Origin: Polynucleobacter paneuropaeus | GTDB lineage: Bacteria > Pseudomonadota > Gammaproteobacteria > Burkholderiales > Burkholderiaceae | Assembly: GCF_003261235.1 (NCBI RefSeq) | Contig: NZ_CP030085.1 | Span: forward strand, 186,001 to 250,000 | Reading direction: 5' to 3' | Length of the DNA stretch: 64,000 nt | Program-made: the position numbers and the translations under genes | The notes under the pieces: generated by a model | Seen by the model: the letters and a program-made list of their open reading frames with translations, nothing else | What the model was told of the DNA's origin: nothing | Database searches by the model: none | In this document: in pieces, positions 32,060 through 41,027 of the stretch | How positions within the stretch are numbered: position 1 is the first letter of the stretch | Layout of the letters: the number at the start of each line of letters is the position of its first letter

Positions 32060-34384
32060 ATGAGTTCATCTGGCAATACCAAAGAGCAACAAATTGCATC
32101 CCTAAGAGAAGCAGCCCTTCACTACCACGAGTTTCCAGTGCCTGGCAAAATTGAAATTGCCCCCACTAAACAACTGACTAATCAACGCGATTTAGCGCTG
32201 GCCTATACCCCTGGTGTAGCTGCAGCGTGTGAAGAGATTGCAAAAGATCCTGCTAATGCGTTTCGTTACACTGCACGTGGCAATTTAGTTGGTGTCATCA
32301 CGAACGGAACTGCAGTTTTAGGTTTAGGCAACATTGGGCCGCTTGCCAGCAAACCCGTGATGGAGGGGAAATCTGTCCTCTTTAAAAAATTTGCCGGTAT
32401 TGATGTTTTCGATATCGAAGTCAATGAAAACGATCCCGATAAATTAGTTGAGATCATTGCAGCACTCGAGCCTACTTTTGGCGGTATCAACTTAGAAGAC
32501 ATTAAGGCGCCAGACTGCTTCGTAGTGGAGCGCAAACTTCAGGCGCGCATGAAGATCCCGGTCTTTCATGATGACCAGCACGGCACTGCGATCGTAGTTG
32601 CCGCCGCGATTATTAATGGTCTCAAGGTGGTTGGCAAAGAAATTGGCAAAGTAAAGTTGGTGACTTCAGGAGCTGGAGCTGCAGCTTTGGCTTGCTTAGA
32701 TTTATTGGTAGATCTGGGTATTGCTCGTGAAAATATTTGGGTAACCGATTTAGCAGGTGTTGCTTACAAGGGTCGAAAGGAATTAATGGACCCAGAGAAA
32801 GAGCCATTCTGCCAAGACACTAAATTAAGAACATTGGCCGAAGCAATTGAAGGCGCTGATATTTTCTTGGGACTCTCTGCTGGCGGTGTTCTCAAACCAG
32901 ACATGGTGAAAAAAATGGCTGATAAGCCATTAATTTATGCGCTTGCTAATCCCACTCCAGAAATTCTTCCAGAGGAAGTCAAAGCAGTTCGTTCAGATGC
33001 CGTGATGGCAACAGGGCGTACCGATTATCCCAATCAGGTAAACAATGTATTGTGCTTTCCATTTATCTTCCGTGGTGCATTGGACGTTGGTGCGACCACG
33101 ATTACGCGTGGCATGGAAGTCGCAGCAGTCAAGGCAGTAGCTGAGTTGGCGCAGGTGGAGCAAAGCGAGATAGTGACTTCGGTCTATGGCAATGACAATT
33201 TATCTTTTGGCCCAGACTATCTCATTCCTAAGCCATTTGATCCCCGCTTAATTACAGTGATTGCACCAGCAGTCGCAAAAGCAGCAATGGATGATGGTGT
33301 TGCGCTTCGTCCGATTAAAGACTTTGACGCTTATCGCAATCAGCTGCAGCAATTTGTGTACCACTCTGGTACCTTAATGAAGCCTTTATTCAATATTGCT
33401 AAACGGGTTGCGGCAAATCAAAAACGGATTGTCTTTGCTGAAGGTGAAGACGAGCGGGTATTGCGTGCCGTGCAAATCGTGATTGATGAAAATCTGGCAG
33501 TGCCGATTTTGATCGGTCGTCCAGAGGTCATTAAATATCGCATTGATAAATTTGGTCTGCGCATGAAAGTGGGCGATGATTTTGAAATTGTTAATCCTGA
33601 GAGCGATACTCGTTTTAGAGATTTCTGGCAGACTTATTTGGCGCTCACAGAACGTAAGGGCGTGACACAAAGCTTTGCGAAGTTAGAGATGCGTCGTCGT
33701 CACACTTTAATTGGCTCGATCCTCATCAGCAAAGGGATGGCTGATGGCATGATTTGCGGCACTGTTGGCAATTCAGCTACCCATCTCAAGTACATTGATG
33801 AAGTGATTGGTCATGAGACTGGTGCGAATGTGTATGGCGCTATGTCGGGCTTAGTGCTGCCAGGTCGCCAAGTATTCTTGGTTGATACCCATATCAACGT
33901 TGATCCCAGCGCAGAAGAATTGGCTGAAATTACGATCATGGCTGCTAGCGAGATGCGCAAATTGGGCATTACACCTAAAGTTGCTTTGTTGTCGCATTCG
34001 AACTTTGGCTCCAGCAATGCGCCCTCAGCAATCAAGATGCGCGAAGTCTTGGCCTTGATTCAAAAAGCAGATCCCAGTTTAGAAGTGGATGGGGAAATGC
34101 ATGGCGATAGTGCATTAGACGAGTCTATTCGTTCTAGCGCCGTTACCTCATCTCCACTTAAGGGTGACGCCAATTTATTGGTACTTCCCAATATTGATGC
34201 CGCCAATATTTCCTATAACTTACTGAAGACTGCAGCAGGTAATGGCGTCTCAATTGGGCCTCTGCTTTTAGGGGTGGCTAAACCGATTCATATTTTGACT
34301 CCCGCAGCTACGGTTCGTAGGATTGTGAATGTGACTGCTTTAACGGTTGTAGAGGCTGCTAGCAACGCCCGTGGGGTCTCATAA
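32060..34384 (+). CDS. maeB: NADP-dependent malic enzyme with C-terminal phosphotransacetylase-like domain
   Basis: The ATG at 32060 gives 774 residues; a TTG at 32045 is possible. The N-terminal half is malic enzyme: YTPGVAAACEEIA, FHDDQHGTAIV, and nucleotide-binding SGAGAAALACLDLL. From about residue 440 there is a phosphate acetyl/butyryltransferase-like domain (FAEGEDERVLRAVQIV, SNFGSSNAPSAIKM) thought to be regulatory. It converts malate to pyruvate with NADPH. The two-domain layout is normal for MaeB. A good AGGAGG at 32010-32015 is too far from the ATG to serve it. Confidence 0.95.
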   Translation: MSSSGNTKEQQIASLREAALHYHEFPVPGKIEIAPTKQLTNQRDLALAYTPGVAAACEEIAKDPANAFRYTARGNLVGVITNGTAVLGLGNIGPLASKPVMEGKSVLFKKFAGIDVFDIEVNENDPDKLVEIIAALEPTFGGINLEDIKAPDCFVVERKLQARMKIPVFHDDQHGTAIVVAAAIINGLKVVGKEIGKVKLVTSGAGAAALACLDLLVDLGIARENIWVTDLAGVAYKGRKELMDPEKEPFCQDTKLRTLAEAIEGADIFLGLSAGGVLKPDMVKKMADKPLIYALANPTPEILPEEVKAVRSDAVMATGRTDYPNQVNNVLCFPFIFRGALDVGATTITRGMEVAAVKAVAELAQVEQSEIVTSVYGNDNLSFGPDYLIPKPFDPRLITVIAPAVAKAAMDDGVALRPIKDFDAYRNQLQQFVYHSGTLMKPLFNIAKRVAANQKRIVFAEGEDERVLRAVQIVIDENLAVPILIGRPEVIKYRIDKFGLRMKVGDDFEIVNPESDTRFRDFWQTYLALTERKGVTQSFAKLEMRRRHTLIGSILISKGMADGMICGTVGNSATHLKYIDEVIGHETGANVYGAMSGLVLPGRQVFLVDTHINVDPSAEELAEITIMAASEMRKLGITPKVALLSHSNFGSSNAPSAIKMREVLALIQKADPSLEVDGEMHGDSALDESIRSSAVTSSPLKGDANLLVLPNIDAANISYNLLKTAAGNGVSIGPLLLGVAKPIHILTPAATVRRIVNVTALTVVEAASNARGVS

Positions 34385-34388
34385 ACCC

Positions 34389-34430
34389 GATTAATATATG
34401 TAAGTTAGCATTTACTTACATATATTAATC
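34389..34430. repeat. 17-bp perfect inverted repeat in the AT-rich gap before the barstar-like gene
   Basis: GATTAATATATGTAAGT (34389-34405) is followed, after the 8-nt loop TAGCATTT, by its exact reverse complement (34414-34430). There is no T-run after it, so a factor-independent terminator is doubtful although it lies 5 bp after the maeB stop. An operator for a dimeric regulator, or an mRNA 3'-end stabilising stem for maeB, are options. Confidence 0.8.
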
Positions 34431-34455
34431 TTATATAAATCAATAACTTATATAA
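34431..34455. repeat. Two TTATATAA palindromes 17 bp apart
   Basis: TTATATAA occurs at 34431-34438 and again at 34448-34455 directly after the 17-bp inverted repeat. Either could act as a -10-like element for the barstar-like gene at 34513, or the pair could be binding half-sites. Confidence 0.5.
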
Positions 34456-34512
34456 AAAGTACTTAATTCGGGCTTGATTTGATAGCGTGATCGGGGTAAC
34501 CTAACACCCATC

Positions 34513-35133
34513 ATGAATAATCAACCTGAAAACACCAGTTCAGCAGTCTGGGATGAACATAGTCGGGCTGAAAGTTGGGATAGCTCTGATCGTCTCGAGA
34601 CTGAATCTTCCGCAGCCAACGTTTATGCCCAAGGCGGTTTATCCCGCTTACAGAACTTTGCAGCTAATCAAGCCTCAGGCAAAAAAGTGACAGCCTCTTG
34701 GCGTGCCGCTTTAGCCGTCCGTGATGCCGGACCACCCGCAATGTTACGTAGTGTCCGCACTAATATTGTTCAGTCAATCCGTGCATTTCGCACGCCCGAT
34801 TTGGCTGAAGCGGCTAGTGAGCTTGGCCAGCATTTCATTTACGCTAACTGCGCAAATGCCATGACTAAAGGTGAAGTTTTAGAAGCGATTGCTAATGCCT
34901 ATATGTTTACCAAGCAGCAGGCTAAAAACTTCGACCCATTGTTGGATGCATTGACGACCATGGTCGATAAGGCTGGACCTCAACCTGGTTTCGTAGTGGT
35001 CTTGGAAGGCTTACCTTGTACTCAGAAGTTTGACAAGGAAGCGCGCGAGACTTTGCTCGATGTGTTCCGTGATGCGGTTGACTTCTGGTCTGAGCGTCGC
35101 ATCCCTTATCGGGTTTTCTACTCTTTCGCTTAA
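34513..35133 (+). CDS. Barstar-family (ribonuclease inhibitor-like) protein
   Basis: The 206-residue protein has a polar N-terminal extension of about 110 residues with no recognised domain, followed by a barstar-like domain (about 118-205): KGEVLEAIANAYMF, NFDPLLDALTTMVD, FVVVLEGL and a final RIPYRVFYSF strand. By my alignment D141 and D145 correspond to barstar Asp35 and Asp39, which plug the barnase active site. No barnase-like RNase gene is nearby. Similar long barstar proteins occur as solitary genes in Burkholderiales; function there is unknown. The AT-rich palindromic gap upstream may carry its promoter. Confidence 0.8.
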   Translation: MNNQPENTSSAVWDEHSRAESWDSSDRLETESSAANVYAQGGLSRLQNFAANQASGKKVTASWRAALAVRDAGPPAMLRSVRTNIVQSIRAFRTPDLAEAASELGQHFIYANCANAMTKGEVLEAIANAYMFTKQQAKNFDPLLDALTTMVDKAGPQPGFVVVLEGLPCTQKFDKEARETLLDVFRDAVDFWSERRIPYRVFYSFA

Positions 35134-35137
35134 GCCC

Positions 35138-35881
35138 CTAGGAGTCTGGGCTCCAGACAGTATTGACGGCCGTAATCGCAACGATTCCGGCCGTTTCTGT
35201 TCTCAGAATCCGTTTACCTAAAGAAACGATTTGATAGCCTGCAGCTTGCGCTATAGCTTCCTCTTCAGGTGAATGTCCGCCTTCTGGGCCAATCATCAAA
35301 ATTACATCTTGTGGCGGATTTTGAGCTAGTACTGACACCATGCTGACAGTAGCATCTGGACTCAATAAGAGTTTAAGACTAGCGGTGGGAGTCTTCAAAA
35401 AATCAGCAAAGTTTTGAATGGGCTCTAAGTTAGCTAAAACAGTGCGATCACATTGCTCACAAGCTGCTTGAATAATGGCGTGCCAATGGCTCAGTCGCTT
35501 TTGCGCACGCTCTGCATCACTGGAGCGATTTAACTTCATTACTGAGCGTTCACATTGCAGTGGAACAATTCTCTGGACGCCAGTCTCAACAGTTTTTTCT
35601 ACGATCCAATCCATTTTGTCGCCACCAGCCAGGGCTTGGACCAAAGTAATGGCATAAGGGGTCTCACGATGGATATCAGTTCGGATTGCGCTCAGCTCGA
35701 CCTCGCCATTTTTTTTCCCCAAGGAGAGCAATTTGGCACTAGCTACTTGGCCCTGTCCATCAAAGACGGGGAAGGTCTCGCCAAGGTCAATCCGCCTCAC
35801 GCGGAGGTGATGGATGACCTCAGAGTTCAGTGGGGTCGGCTTTTGGGTTTCCCATGGTCCAGGAAGATAAAATTGAGGCAT
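35138..35881 (-). CDS. rsmE: 16S rRNA (uracil-1498-N3) methyltransferase
   Basis: The 247-residue SPOUT-fold enzyme methylates U1498 of 16S rRNA. It begins MPQFYLPGPW with an N-terminal PUA-like part (HHLRVRRIDLGE) and has the deep-knot motifs IGPEGGHSPEEEAIA and LGKRILRTETAGIVAI. It converges with the barstar-like gene (4 bp between stops) and is divergent from tkt. Confidence 0.95.
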   Translation of the reverse strand: MPQFYLPGPWETQKPTPLNSEVIHHLRVRRIDLGETFPVFDGQGQVASAKLLSLGKKNGEVELSAIRTDIHRETPYAITLVQALAGGDKMDWIVEKTVETGVQRIVPLQCERSVMKLNRSSDAERAQKRLSHWHAIIQAACEQCDRTVLANLEPIQNFADFLKTPTASLKLLLSPDATVSMVSVLAQNPPQDVILMIGPEGGHSPEEEAIAQAAGYQIVSLGKRILRTETAGIVAITAVNTVWSPDS

Positions 35882-35925
35882 TACTGAAATATAGCCAATT
35901 TATTTTCCGAGAGACCCTTTTTACG

Positions 35926-37917
35926 ATGTCAAACCTTCAAATTCGCATGGCTAATGCTATTCGCGCCCTTTCTATGGATGCGGTTCAACAGGCAAACTCA
36001 GGGCATCCAGGCATGCCAATGGGTATGGCAGATATTGCCGTTGCTTTGTGGAACGATCATTTGCAACATAACCCAACTGATCCACATTGGATGAATCGTG
36101 ATCGCTTTGTTTTATCCAATGGCCATGGCTCGATGTTGCTTTACTCTTTGTTGCATCTGACTGGTTATGACTTACCGATTGGCGAATTAAAAAATTTCCG
36201 TCAGCTTCATAGCAAAACTGCTGGACATCCAGAATATGGAATTACTCCTGGGGTAGAGACCACCACGGGCCCATTGGGTCAGGGTATTTCTAATGCAGTT
36301 GGTATGGCGCTAGCGGAAAAATTATTAGCAGAAGAATTTAATCGTCCTGGTCACGATATCGTCAATCATTACACCTACGTATTTTTGGGTGATGGCTGTT
36401 TGATGGAAGGCATTAGCCATGAAGTTTGCTCATTAGCAGGCACACTCAAGTTAAATAAACTCATTGCACTATGGGATGACAATGGTATCTCGATCGATGG
36501 CAAGGTCGTTTCTTGGTTTAATGAAGATACTCCCAAGCGTTTTGAAGCTTACGGTTGGAATGTGATTCGTAATGTAGATGGTCACGATGCTGAAGCGGTA
36601 TCTACAGCAATTGCGCAAGCGAAGAAGACTGATAAGCCTACCTTGATTTGCTGCAAGACTGCGATTGGCCAAGGTGCGCCTAATATGGCTGGCAGCGATA
36701 AGGTGCATGGCTCTCCTTTGGGCGCTGATGAAATCGCAGCGACCCGCGTCGCGCTCAACTGGCCTTATGCTCCTTTTGAAATTCCGCAGGATATCTATCA
36801 AGCCTGGGACTTTAAGAGACGCGGTCAAGCTCTTGAGCATGAATGGAATAAAGATTTCCAATCCTATAAAGCCAAGTACCCTGAGCTTGCTTCTGAATTC
36901 CAGCGTCGTATGCAAGGTGACTTATCAAAAGATTTTAGTAAGACTGTTAAAGAATATCTAGAGCGCTGCCAAGTTAAAGCAGAAACCATTGCGACCCGTA
37001 AGGCAAGCCAAAATGCAATTGAAGCTTTAGCGCTTGCCCTCCCAGAATTTATGGGCGGCTCTGCTGATCTCACGGGATCCAACTTAACGAATTGGAGTGC
37101 TTGTAAACCGGTTCGAGCAAATCAGTGGGGCAACCATATTAATTATGGTGTGCGCGAATTTGGTATGAGTGCCATCATGAATGGTATCGCTTTGCACGGT
37201 GGCTACATTCCATTTGGTGGAACCTTCTTAACTTTCTCAGACTACAGTCGAAATGCCATTCGGATGGCGGCCTTGATGAAGTTACGTAGCATCTTTGTCT
37301 TCACTCATGACTCGATCGGTTTAGGTGAGGATGGACCAACACATCAATCTGTTGAGCATGTAGCCAGCCTGCGTTTAATTCCGAATTTGATGGTTTGGCG
37401 CCCCTGCGATACCTCTGAGACAGCTGTAGCTTGGGCCTCTGCAGTAGAGCGCAAACATGGCCCTAGTGCCTTAATATTTAGTCGTCAGAATTGTCCCTTT
37501 GTTGCTCGAAATGCGCAGCAGATCAAAGATATTGCCCGGGGTGGATATGTGATTCGTGCTTCAAAAGCTAAACCTGATGCAGTCATCATGGCGACCGGTT
37601 CTGAAGTGGGCTTAGCCTTGCAAACTGCAGAGCGATTAGAAAAAGAGGGCGTAGCTATTCGGGTGGTATCGATCCCATCAACGACCGTATTTGATCAACA
37701 AGATGCTGCGTATAAGGCGAGCGTCTTACCCGCTGGCATTCCTCGTATTGCGGTTGAGGCGGGTGTGAGTGATTTTTGGTGGAAGTACGCTTGTTCAGCT
37801 GTACATGGTGTCGATACCTTTGGCGAGTCTGCTCCCGCTGCACAACTATATGAATATTTCGGCTTAACTGTCGATCAGATTGCGAAAACAGTTCGACAAG
37901 TGATTAGTCAGCAATAA
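35926..37917 (+). CDS. tkt: Transketolase
   Basis: With the ATG at 35926 the product is 663 residues, the usual transketolase length; the frame is open further upstream over the rsmE start but lacks similarity. Motifs include SGHPGMPMGMADI, the thiamine-diphosphate motif GDGCLMEG, and the pyrimidine-domain segment DSIGLGEDGPTHQSVEHVA. The enzyme moves two-carbon units in the pentose-phosphate pathway. It is followed by gap 44 bp later, the tkt-gap order typical of betaproteobacteria. Confidence 0.97.
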   Translation: MSNLQIRMANAIRALSMDAVQQANSGHPGMPMGMADIAVALWNDHLQHNPTDPHWMNRDRFVLSNGHGSMLLYSLLHLTGYDLPIGELKNFRQLHSKTAGHPEYGITPGVETTTGPLGQGISNAVGMALAEKLLAEEFNRPGHDIVNHYTYVFLGDGCLMEGISHEVCSLAGTLKLNKLIALWDDNGISIDGKVVSWFNEDTPKRFEAYGWNVIRNVDGHDAEAVSTAIAQAKKTDKPTLICCKTAIGQGAPNMAGSDKVHGSPLGADEIAATRVALNWPYAPFEIPQDIYQAWDFKRRGQALEHEWNKDFQSYKAKYPELASEFQRRMQGDLSKDFSKTVKEYLERCQVKAETIATRKASQNAIEALALALPEFMGGSADLTGSNLTNWSACKPVRANQWGNHINYGVREFGMSAIMNGIALHGGYIPFGGTFLTFSDYSRNAIRMAALMKLRSIFVFTHDSIGLGEDGPTHQSVEHVASLRLIPNLMVWRPCDTSETAVAWASAVERKHGPSALIFSRQNCPFVARNAQQIKDIARGGYVIRASKAKPDAVIMATGSEVGLALQTAERLEKEGVAIRVVSIPSTTVFDQQDAAYKASVLPAGIPRIAVEAGVSDFWWKYACSAVHGVDTFGESAPAAQLYEYFGLTVDQIAKTVRQVISQQ

Positions 37918-37961
37918 ATACTGATCAAAAAATAGATTCAATATTAGTAAGGAAAAATAAG

Positions 37962-38990
37962 ATGACGATTCGTGTTGCAATTAATGGTTATGGAAGAATC
38001 GGGCGCATGGTATTGCGCGCGCTTTACGAAGATCTGGCTAACGGTAAGCCAAGACGGGATATCAAAATTGTGGCAATTAATGCAATGGGCGATATTGATA
38101 TCAATGCCCATCTCACACAATATGATTCAGCGCATGGACGCTTCCCCGGTGAGGTTAAGGTGGATGGCGATTGCATGGTCGTCAACGGTGATCGCATCAA
38201 AATGTTCTCAACCCGCAACCCATTAGAAACACCTTGGGGCGAGTTGGGCGTAGATTTGGTTTTGGAATGCTCTGGCAAATTCACTTCCAAAGAAAAAGCC
38301 ATGGTGCATATTCAGCAGGGCGCTAAGAAAGTTTTAATCTCTGCTCCGGGTGAAAAAGATGTCGATGCCACAATTGTTTATGGCGTAAATCAAAATGTAT
38401 TGAAGTCAAGCGATGTTGTGGTTTCTAACGCGAGTTGTACCACCAACTGTTTAGCCCCATTGGTTAAACCATTACTCGAAAAAATTGGTATTGAATCAGG
38501 CTTGATGACCACTATCCATGCATTCACTAATGATCAAGTGTTAACGGATGTCTATCACAAGGATATGCGTCGGGCGCGTTCTGCGGTCAGCAGCATGATT
38601 CCAACCAAGACTGGGGCCGCTAAAGCAGTGGGTTTGGTACTGCCTGCATTAGCTGGAAGATTTGATGGTTTTGCAATGCGCGTACCAGTGATCAATGTCT
38701 CAGTAGTTGATCTTACTTTTGCGGCGAGTCGCGCAACTAGTGTTGACGAAGTGAATGCGATTCTGAAGACGGCCAGCGAGGGTGAGCTCAAAGGAATTTT
38801 AGGATTTAATACTTTGCCCTTAGTATCGATCGACTTTAATCATGATCCGCGCCCTAGTATTTATGACGCATCCCAGACCCGCGTTTCCGCTGATGGCAAG
38901 TTGGTCAAGGTATTGGCTTGGTATGACAACGAGTGGGGTTATTCGGTACAGATGCTCAACGCCGCTGAGGCCCTCATGGCCGTGAAGTAA
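37962..38990 (+). CDS. gap: Glyceraldehyde-3-phosphate dehydrogenase, type I
   Basis: The 342-residue enzyme has the NAD-binding N-terminus INGYGRIGRMVLRALYE, the catalytic cysteine in SNASCTTNCLAP near residue 157, and TGAAKAVGLVLPAL. An AAGGAA ribosome-binding site precedes the ATG. Asp-to-other changes that would set NADP preference cannot be judged here. It ends the tkt-gap unit at a strong terminator. Confidence 0.97.
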   Translation: MTIRVAINGYGRIGRMVLRALYEDLANGKPRRDIKIVAINAMGDIDINAHLTQYDSAHGRFPGEVKVDGDCMVVNGDRIKMFSTRNPLETPWGELGVDLVLECSGKFTSKEKAMVHIQQGAKKVLISAPGEKDVDATIVYGVNQNVLKSSDVVVSNASCTTNCLAPLVKPLLEKIGIESGLMTTIHAFTNDQVLTDVYHKDMRRARSAVSSMIPTKTGAAKAVGLVLPALAGRFDGFAMRVPVINVSVVDLTFAASRATSVDEVNAILKTASEGELKGILGFNTLPLVSIDFNHDPRPSIYDASQTRVSADGKLVKVLAWYDNEWGYSVQMLNAAEALMAVK

Positions 38991-39012
38991 GTCCAAAACT
39001 GCCTGCTTTTTA

Positions 39013-39043
39013 TTAAAAAGACCTCAATTTGAGGTCTTTTTAA
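39013..39043. terminator. Bidirectional intrinsic terminator between gap and fur
   Basis: TTAAAAAGACCTCA (39013-39026) and TGAGGTCTTTTTAA (39030-39043) form a perfect 14-bp stem with A/T tracts on both sides. It can end transcription of gap rightward and fur leftward. Confidence 0.9.
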
Positions 39044-39493
39044 TTACTTCTGCTTATTTCTGCAGTTTTTCTTGAGGCACTGACCATACATCGCCAGGGA
39101 GTGCTCTTGGAGCTTGAAACCCAGGTTTTTAGCAATATCCCTTTGCCTCTTTTCAATCGCCTCGTCCACAAACTCTTCCACATGGCCGCAGTCAAGACAA
39201 ACCAAGTGGTCGTGGTGCTGACCTTCATTGAGTTCGTAGATTGCCCTACTAACGCCCTTGCTGGACTCAAAATGGCTTCTGAGTAGTAATCCAGCCTGCT
39301 CAAACTGGGTTAGTACTCGATAAACCGTGGCTAAGCCGATTTCTTGGTCATCTTTAGCCAGGGCAACATGGACATCCTCGGCACTGAAATGGGTGCCCGA
39401 ATTTTGATGGAAAAAATCCAAAATTTTCATGCGTGGACCAGTGGCCTTGAGGCCAATATCACGTAAATCTGCAGTAGTAGGGTTTTGGTTCAT
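39044..39493 (-). CDS. fur: Ferric uptake regulator Fur
   Basis: From the ATG at 39491-39493 (MNQNPTTADLRDIGLKATGPR) the protein has 149 residues; in-frame ATGs at 39499 and 39520 are alternatives. The winged-helix part includes GLATVYRVLTQFEQAGL, and the metal-binding dimerisation part HHDHLVCLDCGHVEEF. Fur represses iron-uptake genes with Fe2+. It is divergent from bamE, the fur-bamE-dapB order seen in many proteobacteria. A weak dyad ATCA...TGAT lies in the shared promoter region (39518-39532), not convincing as a Fur box. Confidence 0.95.
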   Translation of the reverse strand: MNQNPTTADLRDIGLKATGPRMKILDFFHQNSGTHFSAEDVHVALAKDDQEIGLATVYRVLTQFEQAGLLLRSHFESSKGVSRAIYELNEGQHHDHLVCLDCGHVEEFVDEAIEKRQRDIAKNLGFKLQEHSLAMYGQCLKKNCRNKQK

Positions 39494-39542
39494 TGCCATG
39501 GCTTTGAGAGCTAAAATCAATGTCTTAATGATACGGCCAGCT

Positions 39543-40187
39543 ATGCAAAATTGCTTTCAACTTTTTAGTCGTTTTTTGAAGCCTTCAGCCGAAGGTTTTT
39601 ATGCCCCATTACGCCTGGTAGCACTTCTCGGCCTTTTCCTAGGGGTATTGGGGGTGAGTGCTTGTTCAACTGCTGTGGATGATACACAGCGTGCTTGGGC
39701 TAATAAGATTTTCCAACCTTATGTTCCTGACGTGGTACAGGGTAATTTCATCTCGAGTGAGCAGTATTCCAAACTCCAGCTGGGCATGACTCGTGAGCAG
39801 GTTCGCCAAATCATGGGTACTCCATTACTGGCAGATTATTTTCATGCCAATCGTTGGGACTATGTTTTTGAATTTAAGCGGGATGGTCAGAAGATCGCCA
39901 AAGATCGACGTGTCACGATATTTTTTGATGAAAACAAAGTCGTGAAATTTGATGGCGATGCGCTTCCTACTGAGGTGGAATTGGTCGCCGAGATCGATAA
40001 CTACGCTAAAACCAAGCGTAGTTTTTGGCAAAGAATTACGGGTACCGGAAAGGGTCCTGTGACCCCGCCATTACAACAGCCTGAATTATTGGTCCCCAGC
40101 AAAACAGAAACCTTGTCGACAGGCTCAGCAGTTCCTGCTAGCGCTACAACAACAAGTGATAACAACCCAACCACTACTAAGCAGTAG
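39543..40187 (+). CDS. bamE: Outer-membrane protein assembly factor BamE
   Basis: The ATG at 39543 gives 214 residues: a signal peptide with lipobox VSAC (cysteine near residue 43), then the SmpA/OmlA domain with LQLGMTREQVRQIMGTPLL and DYVFEFKRDGQ, and a proline/threonine-rich tail of about 50 residues not found in the short E. coli BamE. An ATG at 39528 is another possible start. BamE is a lipoprotein of the beta-barrel assembly machine. Confidence 0.93.
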   Translation: MQNCFQLFSRFLKPSAEGFYAPLRLVALLGLFLGVLGVSACSTAVDDTQRAWANKIFQPYVPDVVQGNFISSEQYSKLQLGMTREQVRQIMGTPLLADYFHANRWDYVFEFKRDGQKIAKDRRVTIFFDENKVVKFDGDALPTEVELVAEIDNYAKTKRSFWQRITGTGKGPVTPPLQQPELLVPSKTETLSTGSAVPASATTTSDNNPTTTKQ

Positions 40188-40195
40188 GCAAAGAT

Positions 40196-41002
40196 ATGAC
40201 GATGAAAATTGCAATTGCCGGCGCTACCGGTCGTATGGGAAAGATGCTCATTGAGGCAATTCTGAATTCACCAGACGCGCAACTGGTTGGAGCGCTTGAG
40301 CATAGCAGCTCTGCGCAGATCGGCGAGGATGCTGGTGCATTCTTGGGCAAAAAAACGGGAATCACAATTACTGCTGACATTGCTGCTGCTCTTAGTCATG
40401 CAGAGTTCTTAATTGATTTCACCCGTCCCGAAGGAACCATGGCCCATTTGGTGGTTGCGCAAAAGACTGGTAGCAAAATGATTATTGGCACAACGGGGTT
40501 AAGTGCTCAGCAGCTCGAAGAGCTCAAGCTTGCTTCTAAGAAATTAGCAATTGTGTTTGCGCCCAATATGAGCGTAGGCGTTAATGTGACCTTTAAGTTG
40601 TTAGAGGTTGCTGCAAAAATGTTGAGCGAAGGTTACGACATCGAAGTCATCGAAGCACATCATCGCCATAAAGTAGATGCCCCATCAGGAACTGCTTTGC
40701 GCATGGGTGAGGTGATTGCTGGCGCTCTTGGTGAAAAATTAGATGATGTAGCAGTTTATGCCCGCGAAGGCCATACCGGTGAACGTAAGCAGGGCAGTAT
40801 TGGTTTCGCAACCATTCGGGGTGGCGATATTGTAGGTGATCACACTGTCTTATTTGCAGGCGAAGGTGAGCGCATTGAGATTAGTCACAAATCCTCTAGT
40901 CGCCAGTCTTATGCACAAGGCTCCTTAAGGGCCGCACGTTTTCTGAAAACGCAACAAACAGGCTTATTCGATATGCAGGACGTGTTGGGCTTGCGTAATT
41001 AA
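40196..41002 (+). CDS. dapB: 4-hydroxy-tetrahydrodipicolinate reductase
   Basis: The 268-residue enzyme acts in lysine/meso-diaminopimelate synthesis. It has the Rossmann motif IAGATGRMGKMLIEA, GTTGL, and the substrate motif EAHHRHKVDAPSGTALRMGE. The start is at 40196 or two codons later. It follows bamE by 8 bp and is followed by leuS after 25 bp, probably one operon running to hemJ. Confidence 0.97.
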   Translation: MTMKIAIAGATGRMGKMLIEAILNSPDAQLVGALEHSSSAQIGEDAGAFLGKKTGITITADIAAALSHAEFLIDFTRPEGTMAHLVVAQKTGSKMIIGTTGLSAQQLEELKLASKKLAIVFAPNMSVGVNVTFKLLEVAAKMLSEGYDIEVIEAHHRHKVDAPSGTALRMGEVIAGALGEKLDDVAVYAREGHTGERKQGSIGFATIRGGDIVGDHTVLFAGEGERIEISHKSSSRQSYAQGSLRAARFLKTQQTGLFDMQDVLGLRN

Positions 41003-41027
41003 AACAAGAAGAAAAGAGTTGTTCTGA

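Noticed and set aside
32060..34384. Malic enzyme plus phosphotransacetylase domain as a novel fusion
   Set aside because: This two-domain structure is normal for MaeB in proteobacteria.
35830..35925. Upstream extension of transketolase
   Set aside because: It overlaps the divergent rsmE start and lacks similarity; MSNLQIRMANAIRAL at 35926 is the family start.
39518..39532. Fur box between fur and bamE
   Set aside because: Only a weak ATCA/TGAT dyad is present; the match to the 19-bp consensus is too poor.
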